A stretch of DNA of 22,975 nucleotides from Thiotrichales bacterium (lineage in GTDB: Bacteria; Pseudomonadota; Gammaproteobacteria; Francisellales; CACEW01), in NCBI GenBank assembly GCA_023266165.1, contig JAHFRR010000005.1, positions 1 to 22,975 of the forward strand, read 5' to 3'. Under the pieces are notes generated by a model. The model was not told the DNA's origin. It saw only the letters and a program-made list of their open reading frames with translations, and ran no database searches. This document shows positions 14,693-22,975 of this stretch, piece after piece; the first letter of the stretch is position 1, and every line of letters begins with the position of its first letter. The translations under genes were made by a program, and so were the position numbers.

Positions 14693-15670
14693 ATGAAAGA
14701 GAGTAAAGATATGAAAGATGTGAATCTTAAAGATGTAAATTCTACGGATACTGGGGTGTCTCCAAAAAGCCCACTGGATGATTTTGATTTTGATGAGCTC
14801 TTAGATCCTGTGCGTGCGCCGGATGCGCCTGAAGAGGGAGACGATGATCTGTCCCATCAGATCAAGCCTACGCAGACCAAAAATAATTTTAAACCTGAGC
14901 TTCAAAAGCGTAGCCTGGTCGAGCGAGTCAAAGCCAACTGGATGTATCTCTTGGGAGGCGTGGTTGTGATCGCCATCGGCGGGTATATCATCTCCAGCAT
15001 TTTCAGCAGCGCGCCCAATGTGCCCAAACGCGTGGTTGCCAACTCTCCCAGCTTCTCTAAGTTATCGGCAGCACCTGCCTCTGTGAAAATAGCGTCAGTT
15101 CCAGCATCTGCTCAGACATCTGCTCAAACACAGGCGTCACCTGCGATTGTATTGCCCACATCGACTCGCTTTAATTCGGGTGTGAATGGGGGAATTGCCT
15201 CTGCAGCTCAAGCCACCACCATGACTCCCGAGCAAAGTCAGCTGAGTTCGCTGTCAACCTCGATGGGTAACCTACAAACTTTCTTACAGCAAAGCGTAGC
15301 GGGAGATTTGGCATACCAGCATGAAGCCCGTCAAAGCCAGGCCAATATGGCGCTCCAGATGAGTCTCTTGCAACAACAGGTCAATGGCTTGAATACAGCA
15401 TTGAACACCCAAAACCAGAATATGGTGTTGATGACTCACGAATTGAGTAAGACACAACAAGAGCTGCAACTGGTTTTGGCCCAAAAAATGCAGGATGTCG
15501 AGAAATACACGCTCCGTGCGGTTGTTCCTGGCCAAGCCTGGTTAGTGAATGAGGCCGGTCAAACCGTAACACTTTCGATGGGCACTGAGTTGAAGAATTA
15601 TGGCAAGGTGATCCAGATCAATACCAATCTGGGTACAGTGACAATGAGTTCCGGATATGTCTTTAGTTGA
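14693..15670 (+). CDS. icmG: Dot/Icm inner-membrane core protein DotF/IcmG
   Basis: This 325-residue bitopic protein matches DotF/IcmG of the Dot/Icm core complex. The cytosolic N-terminus (about 1-80) is strongly acidic, with DDFDFDELLDP (29-39) and EEGDDDL (47-53). One membrane helix spans about 83-104. A low-complexity S/A/Q-rich linker follows, then a glutamine-rich coiled coil (about 175-262) and a compact beta-rich end from RAVVPGQAWLV to GTVTMSSGYVFS. GGGAG lies 7 bases before the ATG. The N-terminus repeats KDMKDVN / KDVN, and an ATG at 14711 is a weaker alternative start. It overlaps icmB by 14 bases. Legionella IcmG is shorter (about 270). IcmC and IcmD, which follow icmG in Legionella, are missing here. 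Confidence 0.87.
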   Translation: MKESKDMKDVNLKDVNSTDTGVSPKSPLDDFDFDELLDPVRAPDAPEEGDDDLSHQIKPTQTKNNFKPELQKRSLVERVKANWMYLLGGVVVIAIGGYIISSIFSSAPNVPKRVVANSPSFSKLSAAPASVKIASVPASAQTSAQTQASPAIVLPTSTRFNSGVNGGIASAAQATTMTPEQSQLSSLSTSMGNLQTFLQQSVAGDLAYQHEARQSQANMALQMSLLQQQVNGLNTALNTQNQNMVLMTHELSKTQQELQLVLAQKMQDVEKYTLRAVVPGQAWLVNEAGQTVTLSMGTELKNYGKVIQINTNLGTVTMSSGYVFS

Positions 15671-18600
15671 TAAAGTTTTCTCAAGCGTTGAGGGCATTTT
15701 TGCATGGGTCAGTTGGGCCATTAAGCAAGACGCCCTCTCGTACTGCGATTTAGAAACGGCGGACAGCCGCCATACCCTGGTCTCTAAAGAAGGGGACTTG
15801 ATCTCTGTCATCAATATTCAAGGGTATCGCCGTTTTGTAGGTTCCAATGAATTTGCCTATTTATGCGAGAAGCTCTCTGAAGTGCTCCAGCCTGCGTTTT
15901 CTCAGCCAGGGCACTTTATGCAGTTTTATTTTGCCCATGATAACGCCCATGTGCGAGAGTCGATTGAAAAGATGATCCAGCCAGCGCGCCGTACCGCCAA
16001 GCGTTTGCGTTTGGACATTGATGATATTTTTGATTCTCGCGTCAACACCCTCTCAGATTATTGCGCAGATGAGGATTGCTTTCTGGTGCTCTGGACGTCA
16101 CAAGATTGTTTAGAGAAATCCCATTTGAAGCGCACCTTGAAAGCCGAGCGCGCGAAAGCCAAAACCTATCGAATGCCGAAAGTGACGGATGTTCAGGATC
16201 TATTTGCCGTATTGCCGGAGATGCGCAATATCCACGATTCGTTCGTAGGCAGCGTGTTTGAAGATTTTCAGCATGCGGGGTTTTATTGCAATTTACTGGA
16301 TGTCCATGAAGCGGTGTATCACACCAGGCGTTCTATTGTAGAGCCTGTCACGGATGAGACCTGGCGTCCTTTTCTGCCAGGAGATAAGCTTCCCAGCCGT
16401 ATGTCAGAACAGTTTTCCGATGATATCTCCAGTTTGTTATGGCCCCCTCTAGATCAGCAGATTATGGCAGAAGAGGGCGAAAATATTGGCCTCAAGTACG
16501 CCCGTATCGGCTCTCGAATTTTTGCACCGGTCTTTATTGAGTTGTTTCCTAAGGACATCAAGCCCTTCTATGAGCTGTTTCGCCGACTCCTGCCCACCAA
16601 AATGCCCTGGCGGATTTCTTATTACGTCGCCCCCGGGGGGATTGGCATCAGTAAAAGCAAAGCCATGCTGGCACAGTTTTTAACATTTGCATCTTACCAC
16701 AATAAATTACTGGTTGACGCCAATCAGCTCTTGAAACACCTGCATGAGCGCAGTGATGACCCGATCATCAAGCTCACCGTGTGTTTGTCTACGTGGTCGG
16801 ATGTCAATGATCTAGACGGTTTGAAAGGTCAGGCGGCCAGACTGATCAAGGCTGTACAAAGCTGGGGAGGCTGTGAGGTTCGAGATATTTCAGGCGATTC
16901 CTTTGGAACAACCATGGCCACAGCGGTTGCAGCGACCAAGCATGTCAATTGTACCGCTTCTGCAGCCCCCTTAAGTGATGCCGTTTCTATGATGCCCTTT
17001 GTGCGCCCTGCATCGCCCTGGCAGCAAGGTGCTATGCTCTTTCGAACGCCAGATGGAAAGCTTTGGCCCTATCAACCTGGGTCCAACCAGCAAGTCAGTT
17101 GGATCGATATTATCTATGCCCGATCAGGGTCTGGAAAATCAGTTTTACTCAACACCCTGAACCTGGGGTTATGCCTCTTGTCCGGGCTTTCTCAGCTACC
17201 ACGCGTTGGGATTATTGATATCGGGCCCTCCAGCAAGGGCTTTATCTCGCTTTTGCAGGAAGGGTTACCCAAAGAGCGACGCGGGGAAGTGATTTACCAT
17301 CGCATGACCCTCGATGAGTATAACGCTGTGAACCCCTTTGACACCCAGCTAGGGATGCGCATTCCGACCAAGCTGCACCGCTCCTTTGTGATTAACTTCA
17401 TCAGTTTACTATTGGTTGACCACATTGAAGATCGTCCGTTTGAAGGCATGGCAAGCATGATCAGCATGGTTGTAGATGAGACTTACCAGCGTTTTGGTGA
17501 TAAAGAACAGCCCAAAATTTTTGTACCAGGCTCCAGTGATGAGATTGATCACGCGCTGAAACAGCATAATTTTGAATACAATCCTGAAGAAAATATTTCA
17601 TGGTGGCGCATCGCTGACTTTTTGTTTGAGCGAGGCGCCCTGGATATGGCACGTCAAGCGCAATGCTATGCTATGCCTACGATTGCAGATACAGTCGCCC
17701 TGGCCAACACCCATGTGATCAAAGATCTTTTCTCAGAGGTGAAGTCAACCACGGGTGAAGACTATGTCACCGCGTATAGTCGATTGATCTCAGGGGTAAT
17801 CCGAAACTTCCCAACCCTCACCAGTATCACACGCCTGAGCTTTGAAAGAAGCCGCGTGATTGCGATTGATTTGGATGAGGTGGCCAAAACAGGCAGTGCG
17901 GCAGCCGACAAGCAAACAGCCATTATGTACATGCTGGCGCGCCATATTCTGGCGAAAGATTTCTTTATGCATGCGGAAGAAACCGAAAAAATGCCAAAGA
18001 TGTACGCAGATTTTCATCGCAACCGCATTAAAGAAATCATGGAAGAGCCCAAGCGCTTGGTCATGGATGAGTTTCACAGAACCGCTAAAAGCCCTGCGAT
18101 CCGAGATCAGGTGCTACAAGATATGCGGGAAGGGCGAAAGTGGAAAATCCATATGTCACTGGCTTCCCAGTCCCTCAAAGACTTTGATCAGTTGATGGTG
18201 GAATTCGCCACTTCGATTTTTATTTTAGACTCAGGGTCATCTTCTGCCGTGGACGAAACCTGCCGCGTGTTTGGGTTAACAGAGACTGAACGCTTGGCTC
18301 TTTCCAGTCGCGTACATGGCCCAACGTCTATGGGAGCAACTTTTATCGCACAATTTGTCACAAAACGAGGCATGAACACCCAGCTGCTCACCAGTACCAT
18401 CAGCCCTGTCGAGCTTTGGGCGTTTAGTACCACCACAGAAGATGTGCGCATTCGAGATGCGCTTTATCAGGAAATCGGCCCTGTGGTTGCACGCCAGTTG
18501 CTCGCAGAGCAATTCCCCAAAGGATCTTCTACGCATGAAATTGAGCTAGAACTTAAAAATGATCCGGGTAAAACCATCTCCATGGTGTGTGATGAGATTG

Positions 18601-18677
18601 TGCAAGGGCTCGTGAAGCGTTATCGTAAAATGGAACGACGTCGGCAGCTGTTGGACGTGGGAACGGATTTTTTATAA
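15657..18677 (+). CDS. icmB: Dot/Icm ATPase DotO/IcmB
   Basis: This 1006-residue protein is the VirB4-like cytoplasmic ATPase that powers the Dot/Icm channel together with DotB. It is nearly the same length as Legionella DotO (about 1009). The Walker A motif is ARSGSGKS (residues 488-495) and Walker B is LVMDE (801-805) with the following FHRT. A SLASQSLKDFDQL segment and a C-terminal RRRQLLDVG complete the usual pattern. I see no membrane helix, as expected. The start overlaps the end of icmG by 14 bases and there is no strong ribosome binding site, so coupling to icmG translation is likely. In Legionella the neighbour before it is icmJ; here it follows icmG directly and precedes icmP. Confidence 0.95.
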   Translation: MSLVDKVFSSVEGIFAWVSWAIKQDALSYCDLETADSRHTLVSKEGDLISVINIQGYRRFVGSNEFAYLCEKLSEVLQPAFSQPGHFMQFYFAHDNAHVRESIEKMIQPARRTAKRLRLDIDDIFDSRVNTLSDYCADEDCFLVLWTSQDCLEKSHLKRTLKAERAKAKTYRMPKVTDVQDLFAVLPEMRNIHDSFVGSVFEDFQHAGFYCNLLDVHEAVYHTRRSIVEPVTDETWRPFLPGDKLPSRMSEQFSDDISSLLWPPLDQQIMAEEGENIGLKYARIGSRIFAPVFIELFPKDIKPFYELFRRLLPTKMPWRISYYVAPGGIGISKSKAMLAQFLTFASYHNKLLVDANQLLKHLHERSDDPIIKLTVCLSTWSDVNDLDGLKGQAARLIKAVQSWGGCEVRDISGDSFGTTMATAVAATKHVNCTASAAPLSDAVSMMPFVRPASPWQQGAMLFRTPDGKLWPYQPGSNQQVSWIDIIYARSGSGKSVLLNTLNLGLCLLSGLSQLPRVGIIDIGPSSKGFISLLQEGLPKERRGEVIYHRMTLDEYNAVNPFDTQLGMRIPTKLHRSFVINFISLLLVDHIEDRPFEGMASMISMVVDETYQRFGDKEQPKIFVPGSSDEIDHALKQHNFEYNPEENISWWRIADFLFERGALDMARQAQCYAMPTIADTVALANTHVIKDLFSEVKSTTGEDYVTAYSRLISGVIRNFPTLTSITRLSFERSRVIAIDLDEVAKTGSAAADKQTAIMYMLARHILAKDFFMHAEETEKMPKMYADFHRNRIKEIMEEPKRLVMDEFHRTAKSPAIRDQVLQDMREGRKWKIHMSLASQSLKDFDQLMVEFATSIFILDSGSSSAVDETCRVFGLTETERLALSSRVHGPTSMGATFIAQFVTKRGMNTQLLTSTISPVELWAFSTTTEDVRIRDALYQEIGPVVARQLLAEQFPKGSSTHEIELELKNDPGKTISMVCDEIVQGLVKRYRKMERRRQLLDVGTDFL

Positions 18678-18714
18678 AATTTAATATTATTTAATTTTTT
18701 AAGAGAGGTTTGAC

Positions 18715-19815
18715 GTGAGTGGTTCTGGGGGCCCAAGACAGGGCGAGGGTTCTGAGCTCGATATTCTCCTGATTGCAGGGGCCGTCCTCTTTGTCACCTG
18801 GATTCTGTATTTCTTTTTCCATAACCAGATCGTCCATGTTTTGTTTTTTATCAAATACTGGGAGTTGAATCTCTTAAACTTTTTTATGCCCTCCCTTGCC
18901 AGCGTTGATCGGGCAGTGCGTTATGGCTATCAGCACCCAGACACCGTCTCTTTTCATCAGTTGATGGGAGTTTCAAGACAAGTGGGCGATTTGCTGCGAT
19001 ACCCATTCGCCCTGATCTCAATCATTCTAGCGGGTGTGCTCTATCACACGCACCCTGACAAGCTCTATAACGAAGTGGAGCAAATGCCTACATTGGCCAA
19101 AAAAATGGTAAAAAACTTCCCGGCTATTCAAGTGGTTCAGGGGTTGGACTTGATCAACACGCCCATTGATGAAGGCCCGTGGGCCATGGGGCAGACGCCC
19201 ATTGAGTGGGCCATGCAACACAAGTTGCTCTCGCGGGACTCTCAGACAAAGCAGGTTGTTGTTGATCGCCTGCGTGCCAAGCTTATCTTTTCCCAGCAGT
19301 TGGGGCCACGATGGAAGGGGCTGGACTTTCTTTCTCTCTATGAAAAAGCCATTTTTGCAGCGCTCGCCGCGTTTATTAACTACGATCGAGAGCGAGGCGA
19401 GGGGTACTTAGAGCAACTGGCACACTCTGCAACGCCCGAGCACTTGAAGACATTGGATCTGAACTGGACAGGGATTGATGATTTACTCAATCGCTATGCC
19501 GACACACCTGCTGTGCGGGCGGTGGTGAGTGGGCATGCCTATGTCTATACGGTTTTTGCGGCCATGCTGAAAGCCGCCAGAACCTCTGGGACGGTTGCGA
19601 ATTCGTTATATTTATGGCTAAAGCCTACCAACAGACGCCTGTGGTATGTCCTGAATTCCGTGGGACGCAAAGCCATGTTTGTGGAGGTCGGTGGGGTCTT
19701 TGCGCATTTCTTATCAGAAGTTCAACTCAAAATGGCGATCGCCCAACCCATGGTCGAAGAGGCTGTAAATGGTCTTGAAGAAGCGGTGAAAATTCGTGTG
19801 ATTAAGGGGATCTGA
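18715..19815 (+). CDS. icmP: Dot/Icm coupling-complex protein DotM/IcmP
   Basis: This 366-residue inner-membrane protein matches DotM/IcmP, part of the coupling complex with the DotL ATPase, DotN, IcmS and IcmW, where its cytosolic domain helps recognise substrates. Membrane helices lie at about residues 16-36, 38-58 and 96-111, with the family-typical FFHNQIVHVLFFIKYWEL. The cytosolic domain (about 112-366) includes ETHK-like QHKLLSRD, EGYLEQLAHSA and GVFAHFLSEVQLK. The length is close to Legionella IcmP (about 376). The start is GTG with AGAGG 6 bases upstream. It overlaps icmJ at TGATG. In Legionella icmP is next to icmQ and icmO in another block; its place between icmB and icmJ here is a rearrangement. 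dotL is not in the window. Confidence 0.93.
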   Translation: MSGSGGPRQGEGSELDILLIAGAVLFVTWILYFFFHNQIVHVLFFIKYWELNLLNFFMPSLASVDRAVRYGYQHPDTVSFHQLMGVSRQVGDLLRYPFALISIILAGVLYHTHPDKLYNEVEQMPTLAKKMVKNFPAIQVVQGLDLINTPIDEGPWAMGQTPIEWAMQHKLLSRDSQTKQVVVDRLRAKLIFSQQLGPRWKGLDFLSLYEKAIFAALAAFINYDRERGEGYLEQLAHSATPEHLKTLDLNWTGIDDLLNRYADTPAVRAVVSGHAYVYTVFAAMLKAARTSGTVANSLYLWLKPTNRRLWYVLNSVGRKAMFVEVGGVFAHFLSEVQLKMAIAQPMVEEAVNGLEEAVKIRVIKGI

Positions 19816-20390
19816 TGAAACTCCAACTCCATGCTCAAGCCACGAACTGGGAACGCTTTAAAATGCGGAAAGACTCTGAGAAATTCAAAGCCGTTCGCCC
19901 TAAGATCATCACGCGAGATCAACGCCAATGCCAGTATTGTGGCTATATAGGGCCAGATTTGGAGATTGTGAACGCAGATTTTAACTATAGTAACAATACC
20001 TCTGAAAATCTGTTAACCACCTGCTCCCTCTGCGCTAAAGTCCATTTTCTAGATGCCTACGAGATGAGTTATACAGGCCCTGATAAAATCGCCTATCTTC
20101 CTGAGTTGTCGCAAATCCAGCTGCATCACGTTTTGCGTATTTTGTTTTGCAAAACCCAGCAGGCAGGTGAGTCTTCTTATAACGCCAAGATGTTGCTGGC
20201 GCAATTCCAAGATCGTGTCAATTGGCTGGATGAGAAGCTAGGCACCCAGTTGAGCCATCCGGCAGTCTGTGCAAGCTACCTCAATCAGCCCAACGCCAAC
20301 CCCCAATTGATTGCTAAGCTGCGTTGGCTGCCAGGCCTAGAGAGCTACGAAGCCCTCATTCCAGAATGGCGTGAGGCGTTGGAGTTGTAG
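19815..20390 (+). CDS. icmJ: Dot/Icm zinc-binding coupling protein DotN/IcmJ
   Basis: This 191-residue cytosolic protein matches DotN/IcmJ, which binds the C-terminal extension of DotL in the coupling complex. Four cysteines in two CxxC pairs (C39-C42 in CQYCGYIG and C70-C73 in CSLCAKVHF) form the expected zinc site within an HNH-like fold. Other typical stretches are PKIITRDQRQCQY, VNADFNYSNNTSENL and LAKLRWLPGLESYEALIPEW-like sequence near the end. It begins inside the TGATG overlap with the icmP stop, so the two are probably made in matched amounts. It is the last gene of the icm operon; rlmE starts 69 bases later. Confidence 0.93.
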   Translation: MKLQLHAQATNWERFKMRKDSEKFKAVRPKIITRDQRQCQYCGYIGPDLEIVNADFNYSNNTSENLLTTCSLCAKVHFLDAYEMSYTGPDKIAYLPELSQIQLHHVLRILFCKTQQAGESSYNAKMLLAQFQDRVNWLDEKLGTQLSHPAVCASYLNQPNANPQLIAKLRWLPGLESYEALIPEWREALEL

Positions 20391-20419
20391 AGATTCTAGC
20401 ATGAAAACCCTTCTTCCGT

Positions 20420-20425
20420 TACAAT
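20420..20425 (+). promoter_or_regulatory. Candidate -10 of rlmE
   Basis: TACAAT (5/6 match) lies 34 bases before the rlmE start. No good -35 is visible at the right distance, so rlmE may have a weak promoter of its own in addition to read-through from the icm operon. Confidence 0.3.
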
Positions 20426-20459
20426 GCCCCCTCAGATTTAAAATTTAACGAGAGCCCTA

Positions 20460-21134
20460 ATGGCAAAATCCAGAACTCAAAGCAGTCGTGCCTGGCTTGA
20501 TGAGCATTTCAATGACCCCTATGTCAAGCAAGCGCAGAAAGAGGGCTGGCGTTCGCGTGCGGCTTATAAATTACTGGAGATTCAAGAGAAAGACCATCTG
20601 ATTCGACCTGGCATGAATGTCATTGATCTTGGCGCTGCGCCAGGCAGCTGGTCTCAAGTGGTCAGTCGGCTTTTGAAAGGTCAAGGGCGTTTGATTGCGC
20701 TGGATCGATTGCCCATGGATGTCTTTGAAGAGATGGTTTTTATCGAGGGCGACTTCAGTGATGAGGCCATCTATCAACGTCTGATGGAAACCCTTGGAGA
20801 ATCCTATGTCGATGTGATCTTGTCTGACATGGCGCCTAATATGAGTGGCAATAAACATGTCGATCAACCCAAGTTGATGCGCCTGCTGGAACTCGCGCTG
20901 GATTTTGCCAAATTGACGCTCAAACCTAAGGGAGCCTTACTGGTCAAAGCCTTTCACGGTGAGGGGTTTGAGGGATATCTCAAAGCATTACGCGCGGAGT
21001 TTCGCAAAGTGGTGATCCGCAAGCCTAACGCTTCACGCGCCCGCTCGAGCGAGATTTATCTGTTGGCGACAGGGTTTATGGGGCAGAGCACAGGGACAGC
21101 ACGTAGCACCAATCCCCCTACCCTCGAATCCTAA
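20460..21134 (+). CDS. rlmE: 23S rRNA U2552 2'-O-methyltransferase
   Basis: This 224-residue FtsJ/RrmJ-family enzyme methylates the ribose of U2552 in 23S rRNA using S-adenosylmethionine, a late step in 50S assembly. The S-adenosylmethionine site is DLGAAPGSWSQ (residues 56-66). The catalytic K-D-K-E set is K37, D123 (in SDMAPN), K163 (in LLVKAFHGEG) and E198 (in SSEIYL). The C-terminal tail after residue 206 is slightly longer than in E. coli and T/S-rich. GAGAG lies a few bases before the ATG. Its last 17 bases overlap the end of the convergent stress-protein gene. In many gammaproteobacteria ftsH follows rlmE; here it does not. Confidence 0.96.
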   Translation: MAKSRTQSSRAWLDEHFNDPYVKQAQKEGWRSRAAYKLLEIQEKDHLIRPGMNVIDLGAAPGSWSQVVSRLLKGQGRLIALDRLPMDVFEEMVFIEGDFSDEAIYQRLMETLGESYVDVILSDMAPNMSGNKHVDQPKLMRLLELALDFAKLTLKPKGALLVKAFHGEGFEGYLKALRAEFRKVVIRKPNASRARSSEIYLLATGFMGQSTGTARSTNPPTLES

Positions 21135-21999
21135 CCACCAGTACATCCGTGGCTGCACCATGCAGGACAGCATTGGCAGTAGAGCCCAACAGCATAGAAG
21201 CAATCGCACCGCGCCCATGGCTTCCCAAAACGATTAAATCCGCATGATGGGCCGCGGCGGCATCCAAAATCTCAAGCTTAGGTTGCCCCGAGTGAACGCT
21301 TGTTTGCGTTTCAGAGAGCCCATGGGTTTTACGTAAGGCCTCCATGTGATCTTTGGCTTGTTGCTCAATTTCACTTTCTAAACTTGGCATATAGGCAACT
21401 GCAAGCATGGTCGCATCTGGAATGACGGTCACCACAGCGACGTCTTTGAGATGCGCTTCTGCTAACCCAAAGAAAGTCCTTTGGACAATCTCGCCATCTT
21501 TGAAAAAATCGGTCGCGAGTAGCATACGCTGATAGTCTTTATGCTTCACCAAACAATGGCCTTCAAAATCCACGCGAATCGTTAAAACATCACAATGTGC
21601 TAGGTGTAAGATCCCATTGGCAGTCGACCCTAAAAGTAAGTCTACACCATGCTTGCCATGGCTGCCCGTGATAATCAAATCTGCGTTTTGCGCTTTAGCC
21701 AGCTCACAGACCTTATATTTGGGTGCACCTAGGTGCATTTCGAAGGTGATCTTCAAGTCGCTGATCAGTGCTTCTGGAAGATTGGCCTTCAGCGTTTTTA
21801 ATCGCTCTGCTGCATCAGAATGCAAGGCATCTTGAAAGCTCATCGCATAGGGTGCGAGGGAGGAGAGATAGGGCACCGAGTGACAAATGGTGACCCGTCT
21901 TGTGTGTGCTTTGGCAAAAAACAGTGCACGATGCACAAAAGCCATATGGTTTTCAAATAAATCGACAGCAATAATCGCATGTTGATAGCGTTTCATCAT
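21118..21999 (-). CDS. Two-domain universal stress protein
   Basis: This 293-residue cytosolic protein consists of two tandem UspA domains (about 1-145 and 155-293), as in the UspE class. Both carry the ATP-binding G-x2-G-x9-G-S signature: GSHGKHGVDLLLGST in the first and GSHGRGAIASMLLGST in the second, so both halves look able to bind ATP. Such proteins are induced in starvation and stress and their exact activity is usually unknown. Two ATGs overlap at the start (21999 and 21996); AAGGGAG lies just upstream. It is convergent with rlmE (17-base overlap) and divergent from ftsW. It has a promoter-like sequence in the 83-base gap. Confidence 0.92.
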   Translation of the reverse strand: MMKRYQHAIIAVDLFENHMAFVHRALFFAKAHTRRVTICHSVPYLSSLAPYAMSFQDALHSDAAERLKTLKANLPEALISDLKITFEMHLGAPKYKVCELAKAQNADLIITGSHGKHGVDLLLGSTANGILHLAHCDVLTIRVDFEGHCLVKHKDYQRMLLATDFFKDGEIVQRTFFGLAEAHLKDVAVVTVIPDATMLAVAYMPSLESEIEQQAKDHMEALRKTHGLSETQTSVHSGQPKLEILDAAAAHHADLIVLGSHGRGAIASMLLGSTANAVLHGAATDVLVVRIRG

Positions 22000-22035
22000 G
22001 GTTCTCCCTTGTATTTTAGATCTTTTGCTTTCATA

Positions 22036-22063
22036 ATTTTAGGGTAAAAAAAATAATTCGCAA
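22036..22063 (-). promoter_or_regulatory. Candidate promoter of the stress-protein gene
   Basis: On the minus strand there is a -35 TTGCGA (22058-22063), a 16-base T-rich spacer and a -10 TAAAAT (22036-22041), about 37 bases before the start codon. Matches are 4/6 and 5/6. Confidence 0.45.
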
Positions 22064-22082
22064 TAAGGCACACCTGATTATC

Positions 22083-22975
22083 ATGAATATTACGATGAAT
22101 GTTGATAGAAGCGCGCAAAATCCTCCTCAGGCAACACCGCTGAAATTAGACATGCTGTTGTTAGGGCCATTTTTGATGATCTTAGCCTTTGGGCTGCTGA
22201 TGGTAGCCTCCTCTTCCATGCCAAGAGCTGTGGATGGCTATCATTTTGCGTATTATTTCTTTCTAAAACAGCTGATCTTCGCGATATTGGGTCTGGGCGT
22301 CTTAATGTTGATTTTGACGACTGCCACGGAGAAAATTCAAAAAAGAGGCAAGCTCTGGCTGGTTTTGGGGTTTATACTGTTGGTGCTGGTTTTGATTCCA
22401 GGCGTGGGCCATGTCGTCAATGGCTCTCGACGCTGGCTCTACGCGGGGCCCTTGGATCTCCAGGTTTCAGAGGTCGTGAAGCTCTTAGTGGTTTTCTATA
22501 TGGCGCAGTATCTCTCCCAGTTTCAGGACGCCGTGCGGGGCGACTTGAAGGCCATCTTAAAGCCCTTAGGCTTATTGGTGTTGATGGGGGGGTTGATGCT
22601 GATGGAACCTGACTTTGGCGCGACGGTCGTCATTTTTGTCACCGCTCTGGGGATGATGTTTATGGCGGGTGTTCCTATTCGTTGGTTTGTGATTCTGATT
22701 GCAATTGCTGTTGTTGCCAGCACGTTCTTGGTGATCTTCTCACCCTACAGACTGGCCCGTTTGACAGGGTTTTTACATCCTTGGGCTAACCAGCGCACGA
22801 CAGGGTATCAGCTCACCCAAGCGCTGATTGCCTTTGGGAGAGGGGGTAGGTTTGGCGTGGGGTTGGGCAATAGCTTGCAGAAATTATTTTTTCTCCCAGA
22901 GGCCCATACCGATTTTATTTTAGCGGTCACAGGCGAGGAGCTGGGTTTTTTAGGTGTCATGCTCCTGATGGCGCT
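22083..22975 (+). CDS. ftsW: Lipid II polymerase FtsW, 5' part (cut by window end)
   Basis: The frame stays open from the ATG at 22083 to the end of the window (about 297 residues visible). It encodes a SEDS-family membrane protein, the septal peptidoglycan polymerase that works with FtsI. After a polar N-terminus come hydrophobic helices starting with LLLGPFLMILAFGLLMVAS. Family signatures are NGSRRWLYAGPLDLQ.SE, EPDFGATVV, and the stretch from FGVGLGNSLQKLF through LPEAHTDFI to GEELGFLG, which favours FtsW over RodA. The ribosome binding site is weak (AAGG about 14 bases upstream); an in-frame ATG at 22095 is an alternative. In most relatives ftsW lies between murD and murG; here its upstream neighbour is a divergent stress-protein gene, so its own promoter must lie in or near the 83-base gap. 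Confidence 0.93.
   Translation, partial: MNITMNVDRSAQNPPQATPLKLDMLLLGPFLMILAFGLLMVASSSMPRAVDGYHFAYYFFLKQLIFAILGLGVLMLILTTATEKIQKRGKLWLVLGFILLVLVLIPGVGHVVNGSRRWLYAGPLDLQVSEVVKLLVVFYMAQYLSQFQDAVRGDLKAILKPLGLLVLMGGLMLMEPDFGATVVIFVTALGMMFMAGVPIRWFVILIAIAVVASTFLVIFSPYRLARLTGFLHPWANQRTTGYQLTQALIAFGRGGRFGVGLGNSLQKLFFLPEAHTDFILAVTGEELGFLGVMLLMA

Overview
This window most likely comes from a gammaproteobacterium of the order Legionellales, which are intracellular bacteria of protists or animals. The main evidence is a type IVB (Dot/Icm) secretion cluster in which seven components can be recognised: IcmW, DotH/IcmK, DotG/IcmE, DotF/IcmG, DotO/IcmB, DotM/IcmP and DotN/IcmJ. Housekeeping genes with gammaproteobacterial neighbours (yhbY, rlmE, ftsW, trpS) support this. 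I cannot assign a genus. Gene order and protein lengths differ clearly from what I know of Legionella pneumophila.

Layout. (1) Positions 23-3021 (+) hold a tight three-gene operon: a divergent cyclodipeptide-synthase-like protein, a soluble PAS histidine kinase and a response regulator with a large non-HTH output region. Together they could make, sense and respond to a small molecule. (2) Positions 3051-9022 (-) hold a eukaryote/Bacteroidetes-type carbamoyl-phosphate synthase large subunit (carB), trpS, a tRNA-Phe with a strong stable-RNA promoter, and a membrane-anchored glutamate-synthase-like FMN/3Fe-4S protein. (3) Positions 9147-9431 (+) encode the YhbY RNA-binding protein. (4) Positions 9774-11540 (+) encode a 588-residue orphan, a good candidate for a Dot/Icm substrate. 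(5) Positions 11558-20390 carry the Dot/Icm block, with icmW leftward and icmK-E-G-B-P-J rightward from a shared AT-rich 358-bp region containing promoters and tandem repeats. (6) Positions 20460-22975 hold rlmE (+), a two-domain universal stress protein (-) and the 5' part of ftsW (+, cut by the window end).

How the parts fit. The rightward icm genes overlap or nearly abut and are probably one transcript. They encode core-complex parts (DotH, DotG, DotF), the ATPase DotO, and DotM plus DotN. DotM, DotN and the nearby IcmW all belong to the type IV coupling complex that recruits substrates, and the orphan gene converges on icmW. In many gammaproteobacteria carB, yhbY and rlmE lie close together, so the effector/icm block looks as if it sits inside that ancestral neighbourhood. 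The three-gene operon at the left edge is the best candidate for an undescribed system.
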